Shown one piece after another: positions 1-11,217 of a DNA stretch of 64,000 nucleotides. The first letter of the stretch is position 1, and each line of letters opens with the position of its first letter. A program made the position numbers and the translations under genes. This DNA is from Costus lasius (lineage: Eukaryota > Streptophyta > Magnoliopsida > Zingiberales > Costaceae), in assembly GCA_027563935.2 (NCBI GenBank), contig CM050446.2, positions 127,426,499-127,490,498 on the forward strand, read 5' to 3'. Below the pieces are notes generated by a model, which saw only the letters and a program-made list of their open reading frames with translations, did no database searches and was not told where the DNA came from.

Positions 1-407
1 CATGTGCTCTTGCTCTTCAGCATGCTGTTCTGCCTCTTCAGCATGAGCCAAAAACACATTTGAATCAACCCTATGCGCTTGTACTAAATGATAAGTCATC
101 ATCTCATGTGCATCGAGAACCATATCAAAAATGATATGTGCATATTAACACCATGATTAAATAACAAATTAACCAATGATCTCAAACAATTAACAAACAT
201 ATTGTGTATATTTTCATTTGCTGAGTATGTTTCTTGTATAGTAGCCCTTGGCCCATTTTAACTTTGGGCCATCGGAATAGGTGAGGGTATACATCCTCAA
301 ACCCATCCACCCTATACTCATTGTATAATATACATTGCTCATACAATCAAACCCGCAAGGGAGACATTATGTTAAATATTATTGTAAATTTAAAGTTATC
401 ACAAAAT

Positions 408-1198
408 CTACATAAGCAAGTGTAGAGGACTTACACATAGCACAATAGCACACCCAGAGAATTCATTGGGCTTTCCCTTTGTTATACACCTTGTTATGTC
501 CTTGGTCATATAACGGTAGATTGCTTTAGCCCAATCATATTGTGCTACCTTGGATAGGTCTTGATTATAATCGACCAGCGTGTCATCTAAGCTATAACTT
601 ATTCTACTAAATAGAACTGTACAACAGATATACAACAGACTGAGGCGGGTTGCTCTCTCTTCAAGATAACTTTTATTTGCTTCAACCTCCTCTTCAAAGA
701 CCCTCCTCAGCTTATTTTTAAATAATAAACATTTTATTGGTTTCCCTTTAAATTCCTCAACGTGGAAGGGGAACTTACTAAACTCATCAAATCTATCAAT
801 TCCCCTCTTCTTAGCAGTCCTAGGATGACTACAACATCTGATACTATGAATTTGACAAAATTATCATTCACATTAAAGCTCTTCCTGTCCCTATCCCAAT
901 TGGATAATAAATATTCAACTACAATAAAATCTAGCTGAATGGCTTACCCTTGAACCAAATGGCCAAAGGGAGTTCTAAAGAGTAAATCCTTAATACTACT
1001 CCTTTGTGGTGATCTGGACAAAAAATCATTCATTCGGTGCATTAAGCACCTACTCAAGTGCCGTCGAGGTGCTTCCTTCTTTCTTGCTGGCCCTCTAACA
1101 CATTTCTTATATTTCACAATGTATCTACTTATGTCAGGGCTTATGCTACCACTGTCAGCACTTGAATTTCCATTGGAACTCATGTTTGGACTGCTCAT
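408..1198 (-). pseudogene. Decayed coding remnant, unidentified
   Basis: Two short open stretches lie on the minus strand (1198-944 and 635-408), separated by a stretch with stops. The second has a run reading Tyr-Ile-Cys-Cys-Thr-Val-Leu-Phe followed by a Tyr-Asp-Trp-Ala-Lys-Ala segment and a Gly-Cys-Ala segment. Its general look recalls the domain found in plant transposon-associated proteins (plant-mobile-domain or DUF1985 type), but I cannot confirm the family. The first stretch begins with a Ser/Asn-rich segment and then a basic Arg/Lys-rich one. No promoter or intron structure was seen. I infer a fragment of a transposon-borne gene. It could equally be an unrelated host pseudogene. Confidence 0.25.
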
Positions 1199-1239
1199 AT
1201 TATTGAAAATATTTAAAAACTATGAAAAATATAATGTAT

Positions 1240-1985
1240 TAAGTAGAATCAGGGCTAATTTGCATGTATCCACAATCATGGATAATTTATCCACGATGGC
1301 GATACCAAGTGTGAACCCTAATTTCAAAAGAGTCAGGGCTAATTTGTAAGTATCCACGATCATGGACAGTCTATCCATGATCGGGATACCAAGTGTGAAC
1401 CCTAATTTCAGAAGAATCAGAGCTAATTTGCAGGTATCCACGATTATGGACAATCTATCCATGATAGGATACCAAGTATAAGCCCTAATTTTAGAAGAAT
1501 CAGGGCTAATTTATAGATATCCATGATCATGGACAATCTATCCACGATGGGGATACCATGTATGAACCCTAATTTCAAAAGAATTATGACTAATTTATAG
1601 GCATCCATGATTATGGACAGTCTATCCACGATGGAGATACCATGTGTGAACCCTAATTTTAAAAGAATCAGGGCTAAATTGTACGTATCTACGATCATGG
1701 ACAATCTATCCATGATAGAGATACCATGTGTGAACCCTAATTTCAAAAAAATCAGGGCTAATTTGCAGCTATCCACGATCATGGATAGTCTATACACGAT
1801 GGGGATACCATGCGTGAACCCTAATTTCATAATAATCAGGGCTAATTTGTAGATATCCACGATCATAGATAGTCTATCCATGATCGTGGATACTAAATGT
1901 GAACTCTAATTTTAGAAGAATCATGACTAATTTATAGGTATTCGCAATCATGGACAGTCTATCCACGATAGGGATACCATGCTTA
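1240..1985. repeat. 84-bp tandem satellite, about nine copies
   Basis: The phrase AGGGCTAATTT (with small changes) recurs at 1251, 1335, 1419, 1502, 1586, 1670, 1754, 1838 and 1923, a spacing of 84 bp with one 83 and one 85. Each monomer holds a near-palindrome: TATCCACGATCATGGA, a short spacer, then its approximate reverse complement (best seen at 1855-1891). Because 84 is a multiple of three, open frames run through several monomers on both strands; these are by-products of the repeat. After 1985 the array decays into shorter units around ATCCACAATAATTT up to about 2085. Confidence 0.9.
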
Positions 1986-2655
1986 ACAGTGTGCATTCAC
2001 GATAGTTTCATTTTGAATCCACAATAATTTTAAATAGTTATACACGATAATTTAAATTTATATCCACAATAATTTCAAATGACTTCACTTACCAAGAAAT
2101 TTGCAGAGGACGTTATGAACTAAGCTTGAGTGTCCTTATCAGCTTACTGCTAATTACTTGCGCAATACCTCATCGGAGAAAAAAATGCAGCAATCATTAA
2201 TAAGTAAGGTTCGACAACTAGGAAATATCAAATGTGCTAAAATATTAAATAAAAAAATATATCACCTAATTCAACGGGACGGATATGGTTAGAGCTATGG
2301 TTTGCTTGGAGACAGGACATCAATAGCTCATAACATATAGGAATTGTTGAACTATGAAAATTTATAATATGTACACGTCATTTATAAATGAGCCTGGTAT
2401 GGATCGCAACGCTGACAACCATCACCATCTAGCATACGGGGAATTAAAATATTACACCACTCAAGCTAACAAAAGTCCCCACTAGTTCAAAGCTGACAAA
2501 AGTCCTATAAAGGACCTTACATTGAACATGAATGCGTGCAACCGTTCGATCGACACATGCCAGCCTATGCTTACGTAGAGAAATTAACAGCACATAAAAT
2601 TCTTAGTTAAGGCTTCAGTTATAAAGCCTATGCTTACTGATAAGTTTGGAATCAG
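1986..2655. other. Non-coding stretch between satellite and myosin fragment
   Basis: AT-rich sequence. The first 100 bp carries degenerate pieces of the satellite next door (ATCCACAATAATTT-like). Beyond that I see no gene, RNA or element end. A CAG at 2653-2655 directly precedes the first recognisable myosin codon and looks like an intron acceptor left at the edge of the captured exon. Confidence 0.4.
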
Positions 2656-3308
2656 AAACCCGGAGGCATCATTGCACTTTTGGATGAAGCTTGTATGTTT
2701 CTCGAGTCAACACATGAGACATTTACACAAAAGTTGTATCAGACTTTTTTTTAAAAAAAAACAACAAGAGGTTTGCCAAGCCGAAGCTTTCTTGTACAGA
2801 TTTTATTGTTTGCCATTATGGAGGACAGGTAACATATCAAGCCAATCACTTCTTGGACAAAAAAAACAAAGATTATGCAGTAGTAGAGCACCAGGATTTA
2901 CTTCATGCTTCTAAATGCCCTTTTGTTACTGGCTTATTTCCTTCACTTCCTGAAGAGACATCGAAGATTTCCAAATTCTCTTCCATCGGGTCACGCTTTA
3001 AGCTACAACTTCAAGTTCTAGTGGAAACCTTGAGCCACACACAACTACATTACATTAGATGTGTGAAGCCAAATAATCTCCTCAAACCTGCTTTCTTTGA
3101 GAACTTAAATGTCATCCAACAGTTGCGTTGTGGCGGCGTCCTTGAAGCAATTAGGATAAGTTGTGCTGGATATCTAACTCGAAGAACATTTAATGAATTT
3201 CTTCTCCGGTTTGGTCTCCTTGAACCGGAAGTTTTGGAAGGAAACTGTGATGACAAGGTGGCCTGCCAAATGGTTTTGGATAAAATTGGATTGAAAGGTT
3301 ACCAACTA
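2656..3308 (+). pseudogene. Class XI myosin motor-domain fragment (captured, frameshifted)
   Basis: The translation matches the C-terminal half of a plant myosin motor head. In order it has a [16 protein letters not shown] segment, a [10 protein letters not shown] segment, [11 protein letters not shown], the highly conserved [10 protein letters not shown], and [20 protein letters not shown] followed by the RRTF/FLLRFG region. Known myosins XI use this region at the lever-arm/actin-binding end of the ATP-driven organelle motor. The piece is about 215 codons of a motor of roughly 750 and lacks the P-loop, IQ motifs, coiled coil and cargo-binding tail. An expanded T/A run at about 2745-2762 shifts the frame and adds a stop. 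A CAG acceptor-like triplet sits just before the first codon. Homology stops at 3308, where the duplicated sequence starting at 3313 begins. It is a dead gene fragment, probably moved here by a transposon or by repair. Confidence 0.85.
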
Positions 3309-4329
3309 TCAGTCCATCTAGTCCACTTCCTTTTTGTTTGGCCCGAAAGTCCACGGGCCTGACACTAAGCCTTTGAAGGAAGTCCTCACTGAGAAAGGGA
3401 AGTAGCAAAAGGAGATATGTCAAAAAATATACACTAAAAAAAAGAAGAAAAAAAAACGTAAAGAAAAAAGGACGAAGCAGAACTATCCAGATGAAATGTT
3501 GCAGCCTTATGAATGCTTGCCTGTTAAAATTTCGTTCTGTTTGCTATAGAAAGTGCGCTGTAAGAAGGAGGTGGTAGAGCCTTGCTTCCCTGTGTTACTA
3601 TGAGGAGTAGATGGTAAAAGAACGGCATTAAAGAAAGAAAAGCGAAAATTGTCTGGACAGAATTCAGTTTCTCTTTACCTTTGTTGAAGCCGCCGATCGC
3701 CACCGTGCATCAGAGGCTTCCGAATAGTTCTACGGTTCTACCAGAGCCAAAAGAGCCATTGAAGCAAATAAAAAAAAGGGAAAAGAGGAGAACAAAATGG
3801 ACCAATAGGGTAAGGGGGATGTGCTGGCCCTCAAGTAAACCCGAGCCAAGTCTAATTTTTTACCGGACTAGGGTCCGAAAGCAAATCCAACCCGCCCCGT
3901 TTCTGAAGGGAGGAAAAATGGCCTCTCGAACATGGCGAAGCTAATTTCGGCTCCCGAGTTCTTCCGGTCGCCGGACCTGTCATCAGTCAAATAATAAAAT
4001 CAATTTTTAATAGGAAGGGAAATCATAAAATGTCCCGAAGACGATGACCACCTTGATCCAGACCCATGACGAGAGGAGAGGATTCCGGGCTATCCCCGGA
4101 TAATGGACCCTCGTCGCCAACACTGAAGAGATTGAGCTTCGCATGCCAAACTATGGTCCCAACCCAAATTTTGGTTCCAAACCTTCCCCCCATTGAAATT
4201 GCGGCAGCGATAGACTTGACACGGAGAGTCCTATGCTGACGGGTTCATCTGCTCCCCTCTCATTCATGCCTCAGCACCTCAAGGATGTGACCCTTTAATC
4301 TGATTATCGCTGCGTCCAGCTTACTCCTC

Positions 4330-4734
4330 GTGGACCTCGCGACCGTCATACCTTCCTATTTCGCAGCTGGAAGTGTCACCAGCTACCCCCTTTATACACC
4401 ACGGAGAACACCGAGATCAAATCTGGCGGCTCTGGCTACAGATTCTGCTACCGTTGACCATCTCCCTGTCACCGCTTCTGCCAGCCCTATTCCCACCTGC
4501 CTTGTCGGAGGTCACCGCCGCCGTCAAATGACAGAGCTCCGCCCCGCTGCTCCTCTTCGCCGAGACGCGAACGGTTCACCAATCTCCCAAGCCGCCGTCG
4601 CCCAGGAGGATCACTCAAGCCTCACTCGTCGGCTGAGTGAGAAGGGAACTTTACCCTTTGACAGAAAATTACGGAGTCATAAGAAGAAGGCTTACTTGGC
4701 ATTACTAATTTCACCCCTTCGAATTTCGGTTTAA
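4330..4734 (+). other. GC-rich open stretch, unidentified (134 codons)
   Basis: An open frame lies in a GC-rich block that differs sharply in composition from its AT-rich surroundings. The second copy at 10608-10943 keeps the same frame for 111 codons and then stops. The peptide is rich in Ala, Ser, Thr, Pro and Arg with no recognisable domain. The block 3660-4735 may be an old captured exon or untranslated region of a host gene. Conservation between copies reflects recent duplication and is not evidence of function. I assign no function. Confidence 0.2.
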
Positions 4735-4883
4735 CAACGAGATCAATCAAATGATGGGATATCATAGCCTCAAAGGCAACGTGATGATATACTGGAAGGA
4801 TCTACTTACTCTTTTGCAATAAAAGCAAGATAAAAGAATGTATGCTAATAGACATAAATAAAAGGGGTAGGATAAAAATATAT

Positions 4884-4988
<105 letters not shown>

Positions 4989-5129
4989 CAACCACGGTTG
5001 GTCTAATCAGCTCGCTAAATGACTCAAACTTAGCCCAAGTTGTATTTGACCAAATAATGACGCCAAAAGAAAATTATTGAAGCACCCTCAAGTTGGATAT
5101 TCATTAATACTTAGAGCCTTCGGCTAATG

Positions 5130-5363
5130 CGATGAAGTATTGTTTGGGAGGTGCGTACGTCGACGTTCATCGTCGGGGCGTAACTCCTCGATATAATGTT
5201 ACATTCACTAAGGCCGGCGTATTAATCAAATTACCTAACACGCCGTATGGCTGGGTAACTTTCCGAATCAAATTATCCGACATGCCGCAAGGCCGGATAA
5301 TTTTCCAAATCAAATTACCAATACGCCACAAGGCCGAGTAATTTTTAAATTAAATTATCCAAC
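5130..5363 (+). repeat. Minisatellite flank and 42-bp-type units, left of the LTR (copy 1)
   Basis: Three to four diverged units with the core GCCGNAAGGCCGGATAATTTT precede the LTR, ending ATTATCCAAC at the LTR junction. They are the left part of the same minisatellite found right of element A at 25342 and 29591. About 100 bp at 5132-5230, containing TTTGGGAGGTGCGTA, is also related to sequence at 25670-25750 and 30215-30290 just beyond the right array. The array therefore had similar sequence on both sides before element A entered it. Confidence 0.75.
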
Positions 5364-6920
5364 TGTTGACACAGATTTATATAGAGTTTTACATGTCAAT
5401 TTACTTATAGAATCATGCCTATTTCACGACTTTAAGCCTTACAATTGCCTTTATTTGGATACATCTATGAAATCTACACCTGTTTCGGTATTTTCGCGTT
5501 TTCAGGTCAAAACGACCACAAAGAGAGTAGATTCTGGCACTTTTGTGGCAGAGGGCCTCGTCTTAACCCAAGATGATCCAAACTGGAAGATTTCAGAGTC
5601 ATCAGTCCTCTGTTGGAAATCACGACCGGCCCGATCAGAATCATGCCCGTGATCGTCGTTATGCCTGAAGCTGAAACCGACAAATCACGACCGGGTCATG
5701 ACCAAATTCTCGCCCGAGATCGCAGACCTGCCTGTTACGAAATCACTGTTTTCTTCTGTATTTCTTTGATCTAACCTAAGGGGAGGCTCAGGGGCATTGA
5801 GGACCATTCCCCCCCGTTGACAAAGAAGGCGAGGAGCAGCTTTTGGCAACGGATTTGGTCACGAGATGATGATTTCAGGCAAAACAGTGGCTGGCGGCGC
5901 TACAGGGCATGGAGGCTGGCGGAAAGCTTCTTTCGGCTGAGCAGAGACAGCGGCTGCAGCCCTTTTTACAGGGTATGGGAAGGAGAAAAAGAGGCAGAGA
6001 AGAGAGGAATAAAAGGAGGGGGGAAGGCATCGTTCAAAGGAGCTCTCGCGCATAAGGAAAAATCAATAGGAGGAGAGTTCGGCAGAAGAGGGATCACGAG
6101 AGGAGGAGCTGTTCTTGCGGAGAGGAGAAGGAAGCTGCGCACCTGCAACCTTTTGAAGACCTTCTGTTGCGTAAGTTTCTTAGAAACATACCTGTAATAC
6201 CTAGCATCATATTTGAGTTGCCACATCTATTGTAAGATCTTAAATGAATATTGCATGATCCATTTAACCTTTGCAACTCTTGCGCAAAACTTGTTATCAC
6301 GCATGATGTTTATGGCTAAATACATTGTCTATGTTGTTAGCGTGAACATGGTAGGCTAAATACTAAATCAGGATGTGGGGTAGCCGCCCTTGACGATTTA
6401 CTAGTTGTGATAGTTAAGTTTATTAGCCAAAGTCCTTGCTTGGCCTTGTGTATGTGCATTACCTGCTTACCCGGAAGGATATGCTCGTACCTCTAATCCC
6501 TCGGATGAGGTTTGTAAATCAGCTTTTCTAGGAGTTTACTCGCTTGCATAGTTGTACTTACCCGTAGGATTAAAGGAAAGCATCATCCGGAAAGGTATGC
6601 TTGAGCCTTAAGTCGCAAAGGTGAGGTTCATTAATCAGATCTAGAAGAGAAAACTTGCCTGCGGGTCTGTACTCACCTAGGAAAACACCAAGGTGAGGTT
6701 TGTAAATCAGATCTTAGGGAGAAAAACTCGCTCGCAGATCTGTACTTTCTCGCGAGATTTAGGGAGCCTCAGACATTGCGGAGAGCCTCTTGTCCGATCG
6801 CGCGTCAGACCCATTAGGCTAAGAGTTTATCTATTTCGTTGGTGTGCTATGCCTACACTTTCCGAAAGGGAGTGTTTGAGCCTTTAATCACCTTAAGTGA
6901 GGTTTGTTAATCAGCATCTC
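5364..6920 (+). mobile_element. Truncated LTR of Athila-type element A (copy 1)
   Basis: Starts TGTTGACA after CCAAC and matches the 5' LTR at 11588-13145 almost base for base. It ends abruptly at 6920, losing about 490 bp of LTR 3' sequence. Shared variants with the 5' LTR (for example GGGGCATTGAGG, where the two 3' LTRs have GGGGTATTGAGG) show it was copied from the 5' LTR and is not an independent insertion. The 126-codon open frame at 5817-6197 recurs in the other LTR copies but resembles no protein. Confidence 0.9.
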
Positions 6921-7182
6921 GGATTGATAATCAATAGAATAATTATTACAACATCCATAATCCTTATAAAAAATTGAACTCATTCTTGCATGACTGAATC
7001 AAGCTTCTATAGAATCCTGTACAAAACCAAGTGAGATTAAAGCAGAGATAACACAAAATTTTTAATTAATATCAAAGAAATAAAAACCTAGAAAAAGAAA
7101 AATCACAAAGAAAAGAAAACAAAAATACAGTAAAATATCTAGTCTAACAATCCTTCGATTGAGTCAATATTAGCGAAATTGG

Positions 7183-7200
7183 TCCCCGGCAACGGCGCCA
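7183..7200 (-). promoter_or_regulatory. Primer binding site, tRNA-Asp type
   Basis: On the minus strand the 18 bases TGGCGCCGTTGCCGGGGA lie six bases past the LTR end. They match the complement of the 3' end of plant tRNA-Asp, the usual primer of Athila-type gypsy elements. Of the primer sites in this window it is the best preserved. Confidence 0.9.
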
Positions 7201-8174
7201 AAAACTTGATGTGTCCGCAAGGCACGGATACGTCAAAGTAATAAAAATATCAATCCCACAGGGACCAATGACCAAGTATTGACTTATCTTAGGATCGTTA
7301 GCTAGATAGTTTGAAAGAGAGTTTAATTTTTGTAAAAGAGAAAATGAAAATACGAGTGAGTTGCAATTAAATTATGGATAATCAGGACTTCGAGTTCACC
7401 ACACTATGTTTCATGACTTGTTATAATTAAAATATCTTAAGAAGGATTTATTGTGTTGAAGAGGATTTATCCGCATGTACAGATTGCCCCCACTCAGCAG
7501 TACAATCCGGTGTTTATCTAAATTAACCCCCTACTCTCGTGGTTGTTAACTCAAGATAAACCCAATGTGTTCTTGATAAATCTAAGAAATCCTTCAAGCC
7601 AATTCGAACTACTCTCGTGTTCGAATCAACTTGTCCAAAAACTGTAGATCCGACGTCGCAATTCACTTCTCAGTACTTTTTGCGACGTCTCTAAGCATGC
7701 AAATTATAGCCAGTAATCAACATGTAATAAGCACAACAATAATTGAATCTAACACAAGTAAATTATTTCATAAGAAAGAGATCAATGATTAAGTCATGAA
7801 AACAAAGAGGGCTACACCCTAGTCCTGAAGAAAAAGTTACACTAGCATGGTGTTCGTGTTCATGTTCATGTTGTAAGAATCCATATTTTGATTACAAAAT
7901 TAGCAAATAAAAATATAAATCAACAAGGAGGATATAGTATGATGCTCCCTCATGAAGGTCGACGCCAATCGGCCAAAAAAACGGAGTTTTTCCGATGAAG
8001 AAATGCCTCCCGCTGCCGTTCGCCCTAGACTTTGCCCCTTTGTCAATTTCGCATTAAATCCTTGTCAAAAGCCCCCAATAATCACTTCTTTCATAGCTTA
8101 TATAGTTCTCCATGACTTAATTAGGGTTTCCCTAAAATTTAGCTCGAAAACGAGCCAAATCGGGTAAGAAACGA

Positions 8175-8545
8175 GGTCAAAACTGAAACTGGCGGACAGA
8201 ATTACGGCTGTGAAATATTTCATGGCCGGCCGTAAAACATTCTGTTCATTTCTGGAGATTTGCCCGATAGAATTACGGCCGTGAAATATTTCACATCTGG
8301 CCGTGAAACTTTCTGTGGATTTTTAAAATTTTTGCCTGATATAATCACGGCTGTGAAATATTTCACACCCGACTGTGAAATATTTCACACCCAACTGTGA
8401 AACTTGCTGTGGATTTCTGATATGGCTTTGATGAAAATTATGGGTAGGGCTGTAATTTCTTTTGTATGTTCAGAAAATACGGCCATAAAAATTTTAATGG
8501 GAGGGCCGTATTTTCCAAACATGTTCTGATTTGTATGAAATTTTA
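8175..8545. promoter_or_regulatory. Cluster of ACGGCCGTGAAA-type half-palindromes in LTR U3
   Basis: Repeated phrases such as TTACGGCCGTGAAAT, GGCCGTGAAAC and TCACGGCTGTGAAAT occur about every 25-70 bp, often followed by ATTTCAC so that GTGAAATATTTCAC forms an 8-10 base palindrome. In the minus-strand element this lies in U3, upstream of the expected transcription start. Similar clusters occur in other LTR families in the window. The function is unknown; an enhancer-like or protein-binding array is an inference. Confidence 0.5.
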
Positions 8546-8767
8546 TGGGCAGCTTCGTCTCGACTTGTAGAATTCATCTGTGCACTCAGATTCTTCAAAA
8601 TCTACCAAATTTTGGTCGTTTTTACCTGAAATATGTCAAAAGTGAAGAGAGGTGAAGATTCTGAACAAACAAAAGAATTTAAGCCAAAATGAGTAAAATC
8701 ATGATAGAAAAGAGAGATAATTGATGGTAAAAGTATACTAAAAATACTATATAAATGCATGTCATCA

Positions 8768-9420
8768 CGAACACTGCTGCCGCAGTTCGTTCGTGTGCGT
8801 ACACCGCCGGAGCCGCCGAGTGTTCCCGTAGGGTAAGGAACCTCCTCCTCGTCCTCAACCTCCGGTCTTCTCCGAAAACAACCGTCGTTGCCGGGAGCAA
8901 CAAGGAATGCTGCCGTGAAGAACAGAAAACAGGGGAAGATCGGAAGATGGGAAAAACTCATTTATTCCTCTCCTGTGGATACAAGCTTCCGTCGATGACC
9001 CCCTGGTCGACGACTCCCTCTTCGCCTCCCTCACCGGCGATTCCCCAATCGCCATTTACAAGTCTCTCGGTGCCTCCTCACACTCTTCTCTCGCCGTCGA
9101 TCTCCACTCGATGTCCCCTTCACCTTCGTCCCGTCGCGCCTCTTAAAGGAAAGGGCGCCGCCTCAACCTTGCAAGCTCGTTCGAGTCTTCCGCTCTGCCC
9201 AGACGCGCTCAAAGATGTCGCCCGCCTTCCCGCGTCATCCGCCGGCGTCCTTGCTTGACACTGTCTCCGCGCTCGCGTCTGAGTGCCTTGAAGCCGCATT
9301 GAAGCTGAAAGCTTCATTGCCGCTGTCGTGTACGCGATTGGATTTGGACGTTGACCCAAATTCGATTGTTGACTTGGGTTTTAGGGCTTCGCTGCCCCCT
9401 TTGCCGCATGATTTTGGGCC
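8768..9420. pseudogene. Host gene-like fragments between two LTR blocks
   Basis: GC-rich, coding-like DNA. On the minus strand, 8961-8770 gives a peptide starting with a hydrophobic leader (MSFSHLPIFPCFLFF) that would act as a signal peptide, followed by an acidic segment. It runs into the LTR at 8767, so that reading frame was broken by the insertion. On the plus strand, 8990-9420 reads with frame changes as a Ser/Pro/Leu-rich stretch (for example DDSLFASLTGDSPIAIYKSL) resembling the N-terminus of a plant housekeeping protein, but I cannot name it. It is joined at 9421 to the same duplicated sequence that follows the myosin fragment. CGAAC at 8768-8772 may be one half of the LTR element's target duplication. 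Confidence 0.4.
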
Positions 9421-9498
9421 TCCATCTAGTCCACTTCCCTTTTGTTTGGCCCGGAAGTCCACGGGCCTGACACTAAGCCTTTGAAGGAAGTCCTCGCT

Positions 9499-9850
9499 AA
9501 GAAAGGGAAGTATCAAAAGGAGATATGTCAAAAAATATACACTAAAAAAAAGAAGAAAAAAAAAACGTAAAGAAAAAAAGAAGGACGAAGCAGAACTATA
9601 TCTGAATGTTGCAGCCTTATGAATGCTTGCCTGTTAAAATTTCTCCAAGTTCTGTTTGCTATAGAAAGTGCGCTGAGAAAGGGAAGTATCAAAAGGAGAT
9701 ATGTCAAAAAATATACACTAAAAAAAAGAAGAAAAAAAAAACGTAAAGAAAAAAGAAGGACGAAGCAGAACTATCCAGATGAATGTTGCAGCCTTATGAA
9801 TGCTTACCTGTTAAAATTTCTCCAAGTTCTGTTTGCTATAGAAAGTGCGC
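9499..9850 (+). repeat. 176-bp tandem duplication inside copy 2
   Basis: AGAAAGGGAAGTATCAAAAG starts at 9500 and again at 9676, and the following A-rich stretch and TGTTGCAGCCTTATGAATGC recur at the same 176-bp offset. Copy 1 of the border sequence has a single unit at about 3397-3560, so this duplication arose after the two copies separated. Confidence 0.85.
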
Positions 9851-10607
9851 TGTAAGGAGGAGGTGGTAGAGCCTTGCTTCCCTGTGTTACTAAGAAGATG
9901 CTAAAAGAACGGCATTAAAGAAAGAAAAGCGAAAATTGTCTTGACAGAATTCAGTTTCTCTTTACCTTGGTAGAAGCCGCCGATCGCCACCGTGCATCAG
10001 AGGCTTCCGAATAGTTCTACCAGAGCCAAAAGAGCCATTGAAGCAAATAAAAAAAAGGGAAAAGAGGAGAACAAAATGGACCGATAGGGAAGGGGGATGT
10101 GCTGGCCCTCGAGTAAACCCGAGCCAAATCTAATTTTTTACTGGACTAGGGTCCGAAAGCAAATCCAACCCGCCCCGTTTCTGAAGGGAGGAAAAATGGC
10201 CTCTCGAACATGGCGAAGCTAATTTCGGCTCCCGAGTTCTTCCGGTCGCCGGACCTGTCATCAGTCAAATAATAAAATCAATTTTTAATAGGAAGGGAAA
10301 TCATAAAATGTCCCGAAGACGATGACCACCTTGATCCAGACCCATGACGAGAGGAGAGGATTCCGGGCTATCCCCGGATAATGGACCCTCGTCGCCAACA
10401 CTGAAGAGATTGAGCTTCGCATGCCAAACTATGGTCCCAACCCAAATTTTGGTTCCAAACCTTCCCCCCATTGAAATTGCGGCAGCGATAGACTTGACAC
10501 GGAGAGTCCTATGCTGACGGGTTCATCTGCTCCCCTCTCATTCATGCCTCAGCACCTCAAGGATGTGACCCTTTAATCTGATTATCGCTGCGTCCAGCTT
10601 ACTCCTC

Positions 10608-10943
10608 GTGGACCTCGCGACCGTCATACCTTCCTATTTCGCAGCTGGAAGTGTCACCAGCTACCCCCTTTATACACCACGGAGAACACCGAGATCAAAT
10701 CTGGCGGCTCTGGCTACAGATTCTGCTACCGTTGACCATCTCCCTGTCACCGCTTCTGCCAGTCCTATTCCCACCTGCCTTGTCGGAGGTCACCGCCGCC
10801 GTCAAATGACAGAGCTCCGCCACGCTGCTCCTCTTCGCCGAGACGCGAACGGTTCACCAATCTCCCAAGCCGCCGTCGCGCAGGAGGATCACTCAAGCCT
10901 CACTCGTCGGCTGAGTGAGAAGGGAACTTTACCCTTTGACTGA
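10608..10943 (+). other. Second copy of the GC-rich open stretch
   Basis: Duplicate of 4330-4734, with the frame ending earlier because AGA became TGA at the position matching 4660-4662. No domain is recognised and function is doubtful. Confidence 0.2.
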
Positions 10944-11155
10944 AAATTACGGAGTCATAAGAAGAAGGCTTACTTGGCATTACTAATTTCATCCCTTCGA
11001 ATTTCGGTTTAACAACGAGATCAATCAAATGATGGGATATCATAGCCTCAAAGGCAACGTGATGATATACTGGAAGGATCTACTTACTCTTTTGCAATAA
11101 AAGCAAGATAAAAGAATGTATGCCAATAGACATAAATAAAAGGGGTACGATAAAA

Positions 11156-11160
<5 letters not shown>

Positions 11161-11216
<56 letters not shown>
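11161..11216. repeat. (TAA)n microsatellite, second copy
   Basis: About 18 uninterrupted units at the place matching 4887-4986, shorter than in copy 1. Confidence 0.95.

Positions 11217-11217
<1 letters not shown>

Larger units (their letters stand above)
6921..8767 (-). mobile_element. Athila-like element fragment: LTR (7207-8767) plus primer site and leader
   Basis: Read on the minus strand, an LTR begins TGATGACATGCATTTATA at 8767 and ends ...CATCA at 7207. It is followed by a perfect tRNA-Asp primer site and about 260 bp of internal leader that stops at 6921. The LTR start is alignable with that of element A (TGTTGACA...ATTTATATAG), so this is a diverged member of the same lineage with a shorter LTR of about 1.56 kb. 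Everything 3' of the leader is missing. The junction at 6920/6921 joins two LTR elements in opposite orientation and is a deletion or recombination scar. Confidence 0.85.

Noticed and set aside
1444..1881. 145-codon repetitive protein on the minus strand of the 84-bp satellite
   Set aside because: Open only because the repeat period is a multiple of three; all frames look alike and there is no start context.
1240..1985. CRISPR-like direct repeats
   Set aside because: The units are contiguous satellite monomers without unique spacers, and the DNA is a plant nuclear sequence.
5817..6197. 126-codon open frame conserved in four LTR copies (also 12043, 23751, 28000)
   Set aside because: Conservation follows from LTR duplication; no domain, no codon signal, and one copy is shifted by a G-run length change.
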